DNA of 64,000 nt from Rhodoblastus acidophilus (GTDB lineage: Bacteria > Pseudomonadota > Alphaproteobacteria > Rhizobiales > Beijerinckiaceae): positions 62,001-126,000 of the forward strand of contig NZ_WNKS01000003.1 in assembly GCF_009720655.1 (NCBI RefSeq), read 5' to 3'. This document shows, piece by piece, positions 17,590 to 25,700 of the stretch (position 1 is its first letter; each line of letters starts with the position of its first letter). A program made the position numbers and the translations under genes. The notes beneath the pieces are model-generated. The model saw only the letters and a list, made by a program, of their open reading frames with translations, was not told the DNA's origin and made no database searches.

Positions 17590-18374
17590 AGCTCATCGAC
17601 ACACACTGCCATCTCGATTTCGACGAACTCGTCCGCGACCGCGACGGGGTTTTGGCCCGCGCCAAGGCGGCGGGCGTGGCGCGCATGATCACCATTTGCA
17701 CGGAAATTGAAAAATTTCCGGCGATCGCCGCCATCGCCGAAGGCGTGGACGAGGTTTTTTGCTCGGTCGGCACGCACCCCAATCACGCGCAGGACGAGCG
17801 CGAGTTTTTGGCGCAGGAAATCGCCGAACTGGCGCGCCATCCCAAATGCGTGGCCATCGGCGAGGCGGGCCTGGATTACCATTACAAGCGGGCGCCGCGA
17901 GACATGGCGCAGCGCGTGTTTCGCGCTCATGTCGAAGCGGCGCGGATTTCAAAACTGCCGCTGGTGATCCATAGCCGCGATTCCGACGCCGACATGGCGG
18001 ATATTTTGGAAAAGGAATTTTCCAAAGCCCCGTTCAAGGCGCTGCTGCACTGTTTTACCTCGTCGCGAGAGCTGGCTGAGCGGGCCTTGGCGCTGGGGCT
18101 TTACATTTCCTTTTCCGGCGTGGTCACGTTTAAGAGCGCGGCGGAATTGCGCGAGACGGCGGCTTTTGTCCCGCTCGACCGCATGCTGATCGAGACGGAT
18201 GCGCCGTTCCTCGCGCCTGTCCCGCATCGCGGCAAGACCAACGAACCCGCCTATGTCGCCGACACCCTGCGTGTGCTGGCGGAGGTGAAGGGGATGACGC
18301 CCGAGGCGCTGGCGGAGATCACCACCGCCAATGCCCTAAAATTGTTCGACAAGATGCCGGCGCTTTCGGCATGA
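17586..18374 (+). CDS. TatD family hydrolase (DNase)
   Basis: A 262-residue TIM-barrel metal-dependent hydrolase. The metal ligands are visible as THCHLDF (HxH, residues 6-8), [17 protein letters not shown] and [11 protein letters not shown]. TatD-family members are metal-dependent nucleases or D-aminoacyl-tRNA deacylase-like enzymes. Placement directly after metG with a 4-nt overlap is common in alphaproteobacteria (holB-metG-tatD-MBL order), although holB is not here. It also overlaps the next gene by 4 nt, so all three are co-translated. Confidence 0.93.
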   Translation: MKLIDTHCHLDFDELVRDRDGVLARAKAAGVARMITICTEIEKFPAIAAIAEGVDEVFCSVGTHPNHAQDEREFLAQEIAELARHPKCVAIGEAGLDYHYKRAPRDMAQRVFRAHVEAARISKLPLVIHSRDSDADMADILEKEFSKAPFKALLHCFTSSRELAERALALGLYISFSGVVTFKSAAELRETAAFVPLDRMLIETDAPFLAPVPHRGKTNEPAYVADTLRVLAEVKGMTPEALAEITTANALKLFDKMPALSA

Positions 18375-19165
18375 CGCTGGAGATCACGATCCTCGGCTGC
18401 GGCTCGTCGGCGGGCGTTCCCCGCGTCGCGCAGGGCTGGGGGGCGTGCGTCCCGAACAATCCGAAGAACCGGCGGCGGCGCTGCGCGCTGCTGGTGGACA
18501 AGCCGGGGCCGGAAAAACCGACGCGATTGCTGGTGGACGCCGGGCCGGATGTGCGTGAGCAATTAATTGCACATGATGTCGATGGGCTCGACGCGCTGCT
18601 GCTGACCCATCCGCACGCCGACCACATCCATGGCCTCGACGACGTGCGTCCCCTGACCATGCAGATGCGCCGCCTGATCGACTGCTACCTCGATGCGCCG
18701 ACCTGGGAGACCGTGGGGTCTCGGTTCGCCTATCTGTTCAAGACCCCGCCCGGCAGCGCCTATCCGCCGCTGCTGATCCCGCGCTTCATCAGCCATGGCG
18801 AGGGTTTTGCGCCGGAGGGGCCGGCGGGGCCGATCGAGGTGACGCCGTTCCGGCTCAACCACGGCGATATCGACGCGCTCGGGTTCCGCTTCGAAAACGT
18901 CGCCTATACGCCTGATGTCAAAATCATCCCGGACGAGAGTTTTGAATTCTTGCAAAACCTCGACCTCTGGATCATCGACGCCCTGCGCTACCGCACGCAT
19001 CCCACGCATTTCGGGCTGATGGAGGCGCTGGAGAGCATCGACCGATTCCAGCCGAAGCGGGCGGTGCTCACCAACATGCACACCGACATGGATTACGAGA
19101 CGCTGCGCGGGCAGTTGCCGACGGGGGTCGAGCCTGCGTTCGACGGGATGAAGCTGGTGGTGTGA
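18371..19165 (+). CDS. MBL-fold metallohydrolase, PhnP-like
   Basis: A 264-residue metallo-beta-lactamase-fold protein. The metal motif LLTHPHADHIHGLDD (residues about 76-90) and the N-terminus LEITILGCGSSAGVP match the PhnP/RNase Z-like branch, which hydrolyses cyclic phosphodiesters. It is the third gene of the metG-tatD operon, where this family is habitually found, so a housekeeping role is likely; the substrate is unknown. A 125-bp repeat begins on the last base of its stop codon. A decayed copy of its last 30 bases reappears at 19600-19629. Confidence 0.88.
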   Translation: MTLEITILGCGSSAGVPRVAQGWGACVPNNPKNRRRRCALLVDKPGPEKPTRLLVDAGPDVREQLIAHDVDGLDALLLTHPHADHIHGLDDVRPLTMQMRRLIDCYLDAPTWETVGSRFAYLFKTPPGSAYPPLLIPRFISHGEGFAPEGPAGPIEVTPFRLNHGDIDALGFRFENVAYTPDVKIIPDESFEFLQNLDLWIIDALRYRTHPTHFGLMEALESIDRFQPKRAVLTNMHTDMDYETLRGQLPTGVEPAFDGMKLVV

Positions 19166-19289
19166 TACGATTTCCGAACGATCAGTTCGGAAATCGTATT
19201 CCGCTCGCGCGGACATCCGCCCTTCGCCTGAAGGATTTCCGCGCGATTTCGTTTTCGCGGATCGCGAAGCGATCTTGCGGAAACCGTAT
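19165..19289 (+). repeat. 125-bp palindromic repeat family A, copy 3
   Basis: This is a full copy beginning on the A of the preceding TGA stop codon. The left stem ATACGATTTCCGAA pairs perfectly with its complement. It differs from copy 2 by a few bases in the loop and in the CGCGGACATCC segment. Confidence 0.9.
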
Positions 19290-19290
19290 G

Positions 19291-19414
19291 ATATGATTTC
19301 CGAACGATCAGTTCGGAAGCTTATTCCACTCGCGCGGACATCCGCCCTTCGCCTGGAGGATTTCCGCGCGATTTCGTTTTCGCGGATCGCGAAGCGATCT
19401 TGCGGAAACCGTAT
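19291..19414 (+). repeat. 125-bp palindromic repeat family A, copy 4 (tandem to copy 3)
   Basis: A second copy follows copy 3 after a single base, in the same orientation. Its left hairpin has decayed (ATATGATTTCC and GGAAGCTTATT), while the middle and right hairpins are intact. Tandem placement suggests local duplication or repeated targeting. Confidence 0.88.
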
Positions 19415-19710
19415 GAGGGGCAGGCGACCCCTTTGCTGTTTGCTCTCATTTGCGCGCCGTTGTTGCGAGAGCGCGTGATAGTTGCGCAGCAATGCCGAAA
19501 CGTCGCGCGCGTTGAAGGGTGGATTGCTTCGCTTCGCTCGCAATGACGGCGCACGGGGTCGTGGAAGTCGTGATAGATCGAATCCCGCGCCGGCGGGCGG
19601 CGTTCGATGGGATCAAGCCGGTGGCGTGAGGCTCGCGAAAATCGGTTCTCGCGGGCCGGCGTGGATGCCCGGGACAAGCCCGGGCATGACGGTTGCGGGT
19701 TGATGTGGCA
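19415..19710. other. Repeat-rich intergenic region with other palindromes
   Basis: There is no gene here. 19517-19549 holds a half copy of a REP (GATTGCTTCGC...CTCGCAATGACG) that occurs complete at 34078-34156. 19600-19629 resembles the last 30 bases of the MBL gene (26 of 30 by eye, including the stop). 19661-19692 contains ATGCCCGGG-ACAA-GCCCGGGCAT-type inverted repeats common in alphaproteobacterial genomes. Confidence 0.6.
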
Positions 19711-19756
19711 AGAAAAAAGGGGCTTCCGGCGCTGGCCGGAAGCCCCTGTTTTTTCG
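19711..19756 (-). terminator. Bidirectional terminator after the giant coiled-coil gene
   Basis: A 12-bp perfect stem, AGGGGCTTCCGG and its complement around CGCTGG, is flanked by six A on one side and a T run on the other. It lies 16 nt beyond the stop of the giant gene and would terminate transcripts from either strand. Confidence 0.85.
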
Positions 19757-19772
19757 CGGGTGCGGAGCCCGC

Positions 19773-22700
19773 TTATCCCAGCCGGCCCGCCGCGTGGGCG
19801 AGAAGGGTATAAACCTTGCCCGTTTCCGAGGTCAGGTAGGAGCGCGTCAAAAGACCGTCGCGGTCCTCGCGGTCCACTTCCGACAGCAGGCGCTCGAACT
19901 CCGAGACGTAACGGTCCACCGTCTGGCGGAAATCCGTCTCGTTGCCGTAGCGGCGGCGCACCTCGTCAAAGGTTTTCGCGCCGGAGCCGATGTAGAGCTT
20001 GCGGTCGAACGCGCCGCGGTCGCCGCGACGGTAGCGGTCCCAGGCCTGCGCCAGCGCGTTCTCATCGACCATGCGGGCGATGTCGGCCGACAGGCTTTCG
20101 AGATCGGCGCCCTTGCCGCGGCGCGGCGTGTCTTCCTGCGAGGCGCGGGCGAGCAGGCTGCTCACCCAGCCATTGGCTTCGGCGCCGGTCGCGGGACGCG
20201 GCGACGTCGCCTGACGCACGTCGAAGCGCTGCGCGGGGGCGGGCGCGGCCGCCCGGCTTGCGCGCGGGGCGGGCAGGGCCTCGGCGCGGGGCGCCTCGGC
20301 GATGTCGAAGGCGCGGCCGGAGCGGGCGACAATGTCGGTCAGCTCGTTGAGCGCCTTGATCTGCTCGGCGATCACCCGGCGCATCGCCGCCGTCTGCTCC
20401 GAGGTTTCGCGGGGCAGCTCCAGCGCGCCGCGCCGCAGCTCCTGCCTGGTCGCCTCGAGTTCGCGCTGGACCTCCGCGCTCATGCCGCGCAGCTCCTGCG
20501 CCACGGCCTTGTAGCGCTCGGTCGACTGGGCGAACAACTGGTTCAGCTCGCTCATGTTCTGCTCGTAGGCGCTGCTCAGGGCCGTGGAGGCGTTTTCGCG
20601 CTCCCGCGCCGCCGCATCGCGCAGCGAGTCGAACTGGCTCGTCAGGGTTCCCGCCGTGGCGGCGGCGGCGTCGGTGAGGAAACCGCCGACCTCGCGGGCC
20701 TTGTCCTCGGCCTGGGCGAGCGTCTTGCCGATCGAGACGGCGTAGCGTTCGAGGCGTTTTTCGAAGGCCTCCTGGCGCTGCTGAGCCTCGTTGTAGAGCG
20801 TCTGCAGGTTTTCCAGACGCGCGTCCAGGGCGGCGTCCATGTCCGCCTGGGTCTTGCGCATCTCGCCGAGCGTTTCGGTCAGACCGGCGTTCTGGGAGCC
20901 CAGCGTCCGCGCGGTTTGCGACAGGGAGTCGGAGCCCTGCCGCGCCGTCGTGTCGAGGCGGTCGATTTCGCCGTCGAGCGCGTCGACCGCGCCGGTGAAG
21001 GCGCCGATGCGTTCGCCGAGCTGCGCGTCATAGGTTTGCAGGCTGTTTTCGGCCTTGTCGACGACGCCCAGCAGGGCGCGGTGCGATTGCGCCATCACCT
21101 CGACCAGACTGACCACGTCCTTCTTGATGCGGCCGTTGATCTCGGTGAGGGCGGAGGCCATTTCCTCCTGCTTGCCGTTCAGTTCGGCGATCAGTTCGCC
21201 GGAGCGTTCATGCAGCACGCTGACAGCGGTCTGGCTGAAGCTGGCGATGCGCTGCGTGACCTCGCTGCCGCGCTCCTGCAGCAGGTCGATCAGCTTGGCG
21301 CCGCGCGTGTCGTACCAGTCGTGCAGCTCTTCGGTGCGCAGGCGCAGGTCTTCGGCCAGCGCGCGTCCGCTGCCGTCGAGCGTGGCGCCGAGCGCGGCGA
21401 CGCGGCGGTCGATCGCCTCGCCGACCTCGCCAAGCGGGCCGAGCACCTTCTCCTCGAACGCCCCGACCTGTCCGCCGAGGCTTTCGACGATCTGTTCCGC
21501 GCGCGAGCTCAGCGTGGCGTCGATCTCCTCGGCGCGCGCCGCGACCTTGTCCGCCACTTCGGCGATGCGGCCGACCACCTTGTCCTCGAACAGATCGACA
21601 TGGCCGGACAGATGGGCCGCGACCTGCTCCGAACGCAGCGACAGCACCTGGTCGACCTTGTCCGCTTTCGCGGCGATCTTCCGGGCGGCCTCTTCGGCGC
21701 CGGTGACGACCTTCGCCTCGAAGGCGTCGACATGGCTGCCGAGATGGGCGGCGATCTCGCCGGAGCGGGCGGCGAGCGTGGCCTCGGCCTCCGACGCGCG
21801 GGCGGCGATCTCGCCGGCGAACGCGCCGGCGCTTGCCGCGAGCCTTTGGGCCGCCTCCTCGGCGCCGGTGACGACTCTCGCCTCGAAGGCGTCGACATGA
21901 CCGCCGAGATGGGCGGCGATCTCGCCGGAGCGGGCGGCGAGCGCGGCTTCGGCCTTGGACGCGCGCGCGGCGATCTGGCCGGCGAGCTCGTTGGCGCTGG
22001 CGGCGATTTTCCGGGCGGCCTCGTCGGCGCGGCCGACGACCTTGTCCTCGAAGGCCTCGACATGGCCGCCGAGATGGGCGGCGATCTCGCCGGAGCGGGC
22101 GGCGAGCGCGGCTTCGGCCTCCGAGGCCCGCGCCGCGATCTGGCCGGCGAACGCGCCGGCGCTGTCCGCGATCTGGCCGGCGGCTTCGCCGGCGCTGGCC
22201 GCGATTTGGCCGGCGACTTCGCCGGCGCTGGCCGCGATTCTCCTGGCGGCCTCGTCGGCGCGGACGACGACTTTGTCTTCAAAGGCTTCGACATGGCCGC
22301 CGAGATGGGCGGCGATCTTGTCGGAGCGGGCCGCGAGCGCGGCCTCGGCCTGCGCCGCGCGGGCGGCGATCTGGCCGGACAATTCGCTGGCGCTGACCGC
22401 GATTCTGCGGGCGGCCTCGTCGGCGCGGACGACCACCTTCTCCTCGAAGGCGTCGACATGGCCGCCGAGATGGGCGGCGATCTCGCCGGAGCGGGCGGCA
22501 AGCGCGGCTTCGGCCTGCGACGCCTCGCTGGCGATCTGGCCGGCGAGGTCGCCGGCTTTCGCCGCGATCCTTTCGGCGGCCTGTTCCACGCCGCTGACCA
22601 CCTGGGTCTCGAAGGCGGCGACATGGGCGCCGAGATGGGCGGTGATCTGCGCCGAGCGGGCGGCGAGCGCCGCCTCGGCCTGCGCCGCCTCGCCGGCGAT

Positions 22701-25700
22701 CTGGCCGGCGAGGTCGCTCGCCTTGGCGACGATCCGGCCGGCGGCCTCGTCGGCGCCGCCGACCACCTTGGCCTCGAAGGCCTCGACATGGGCGCCGAGG
22801 CGATTGGCGATCTGCGCGGACCGCGAGGCCAGCGCCGCTTCCGCCTCGCTCGCCTTGGCGGCGATCTGGCCGGCGAGGTCGCCGGCCTGGGCGGCGATCT
22901 TTTGCGCGGCCTGTTCCGCTCCGGTCACCACCCTGGTTTCAAACGCCTCGACATGGCCGCCGAGATGGGCGGCGATTTGCGTCGAGCGCGCGGCGAGCGC
23001 GGCTTCGGCCTGCGACGCCTCGCTGGCGATCTGGCCGGCGAGGTCGCCGATCGTGGCGGAGATCTTTTTCGCGGCCTCGTCGGCGCCGCCGACCACCCGG
23101 GTCTCGAAGGAGTCGACGTGGTCGCCCAGATGCGCGGCGATTTCCGCCGAGCGGACGGCGAGCGCCGCTTCGGCTTCGGAGGCCTTGGCCGAGATGTTGA
23201 CGGCGGCTTCCTCGACGCGGCTCACCACCTTCTGCTCGAAGGCTTCGACATGGGCGCCGAGATGGCCGGCGATCTGCTCGGAGCGCGAGGCCAGCACGGA
23301 GTCGATTTCCCCGGTCTTGCTCCAGACCTCGCGGCCGGCGGCGGTCAGGCGGTTGACCACCTTGTCCTCGAACGACCCGATCTGGGCGGACAGACCTTCG
23401 GTCATCTGGGTCGAGCGCGCGGCGAGCGCGGAATCGATCTCCTCGGTGCGGTTCCAGACCTCCTCGCCGACGAGCGCAAGGCGGTTGACCACCTTGTCCT
23501 CGAACTGGCCGATATGGCCGCCGAGATGGCTGGCGATCTGTTCGGCGCGCGCGCCGAGCGTCGCGTTGATCTCCTCGGTCTTGGCGGCGAGGTCGGCGGT
23601 CAGCGCCGTGGAGCGGCTGAGGATGATCTCGTCCAGTTCGCGCGCCTTGGTGTCGAGCGCGCGGCCGACCTCGCGGCCGCCTTCGCCCAAAACCTTGGCG
23701 ATGTCGATGGCGCGGCCGGCGAGCGTGTCGTTGAGCTGGCGCGAGCGCGCGTCCAGGCCGTTGTCGGCCTTTTCAAGCAGCGCGTCCATGCTCTGCACGA
23801 CGTGTTGGGTCTTGTCCCAGGTCGCGGCTTCGAAGCGTTCGAGCTGCTGGGCGAGCAGCGCCGCCGTGGCCTGGGCGCGTTCGCCCAGGCGCGCGTCGAG
23901 CGCCGCGCCATGTTCGCCGATCGTGGTCTCCACCAGCGCCAGCCGCTCGGCGATCACCGCGCCGATCTGCTCGGACTGGGCGCCGATGCGCTCCAGCGCG
24001 CCGCCGCCGTGCTCGACCAGCGCCGCCTCGAAGGCGCGCAGGTTTTCGGCCAGCGCGTCGCGCAGAACCTCGGTTTGCGCGCGGATGTGGTCGGCGGAGC
24101 TTTCGCCGCCGTCGCGCAGCAGGTTTTCCAGCGCCGCCAGCTGGGCGACGAAATCGGCGTTGAGCCGCTCGGCGTGCTGGCCGAGGCGGGTGTGCGCCTC
24201 GGTGACCCCGGTTTCGATCTTGGTCTCGAAGCTTTGCAGGCTCGTCGAGATCTCGCGCGACAGGCGTTCGGCGTGCTGGCCGATGCTGTTGGCCGCCTCA
24301 TCGCCGCCGCGCGCCAGCGTGCGCTCGAACACGTCGAGGCGCTCGGCGAGCGTTTCGTTGACGCGATCGCCGTGGACGCCGATGGCCGCCACCGCGTCGC
24401 TGGCGGTCTGGGTGAAGCGCGCCTGGGCGTCGCCGAGCCGTTCGACGATGGCTTCCGCCGCCTGCGCGGCATTGGCCGAGAAGGCGCCGTCGAGCGCCTG
24501 GGTCTGCGACAGCAGCGCGTTGAGCGTGCTTTCGGCGGTCGCCTCGAAATGCGTTTGCGTCGCGATCGTGGTCGCGCTGAGCGCGTCGCCCACGGCCTTC
24601 AAGGTCGACTCCAGCGAGTCGCGCAGATGCGCGGCGCGCTGCTCGGCGTCGGCGATCACGCCGCCTGTCGCCTGGGCGAACTGCGTCTGGAACGCGTCGC
24701 TGTGGCCGGCGAGCGCGACCAGATGGTTCTGCGTGACGCTGGCGACGGCGGATTCCAGATGTTCGCTTTGGCCGGCGATGGCCTCCACCGTCTGCCGGGC
24801 GGCGGCGGTGAATTTCTCCTGGAAGGCTTCGGTGTGGCCGGAGAGCGCGGCGAGATTGGTCCGCGTGACCTCCGCGACCGTGGATTCCAGATGTTCGCCA
24901 TGGCTGGCGATGGCTTCGACCGTCTGGCGGGCGGCGGCGCCGAGTTTTTCCTCGAACGCCTCGGCGTGGCCGGACAGCGCCGCGATCTGGCCCTGGGCGA
25001 CTGTGGTGACGGTGGTTTCGAGATGCTCGCCATGGCTGGCGATGGCGTCCACCGTCTGCCGGGCGGCGGCGGTGAATCGCTCCTCGAAGGCCACGGTGTG
25101 GCCGGAGAGCGTCGCCAGATGATCCTGGGTGACGGCGGCGACCGTCATCTCCAGATGGTCGCCGCGCTGGGCGATGGCGTCCACGGCCTGCTGCGCGACC
25201 GCGCCGAGTTTCTCCCCGAACGCCTCGGCATGGCCGGACAGCGCCGCGATCTGGCCCTGGGCGACGGAGGCGACGGTGGTCTCCAGCTGCGCGCCATGCT
25301 GGGCGATGGCCTCCACCGTCTGCTGGGCGGCGGCGGCAAAACCCTCGGTGTGGCCGGCGAGGGCGGTCAGATGGGATTGGGTGACCGCCGCGACCGCGGC
25401 TTCCAGATGGTCGCCGCGCTGGGCGATGGCGTCCACCGTCTGCTGGGCGACGGCGCCGAGCTTTTCGCCAAAGGCCTCGGCGTGACCGGACAAAGCCGCG
25501 ACCTGGCCCTGGGCGACGGCGGCGACCGTGGTCTCCAACTGCGCGCCGTGCTGGACGATGGCCTCCACCGTCTGCTGGGCGGCGGCGGCGAAGCCTTCGG
25601 TGTGGCCGGCGAGGGCGGTCAGATGGTTTTGCGTGACCGCCGCGACCGTGGCCTCCAGATGGTCGCCGCGCTGGGCGATGGCGTCCACCGTCTGCTGGGC

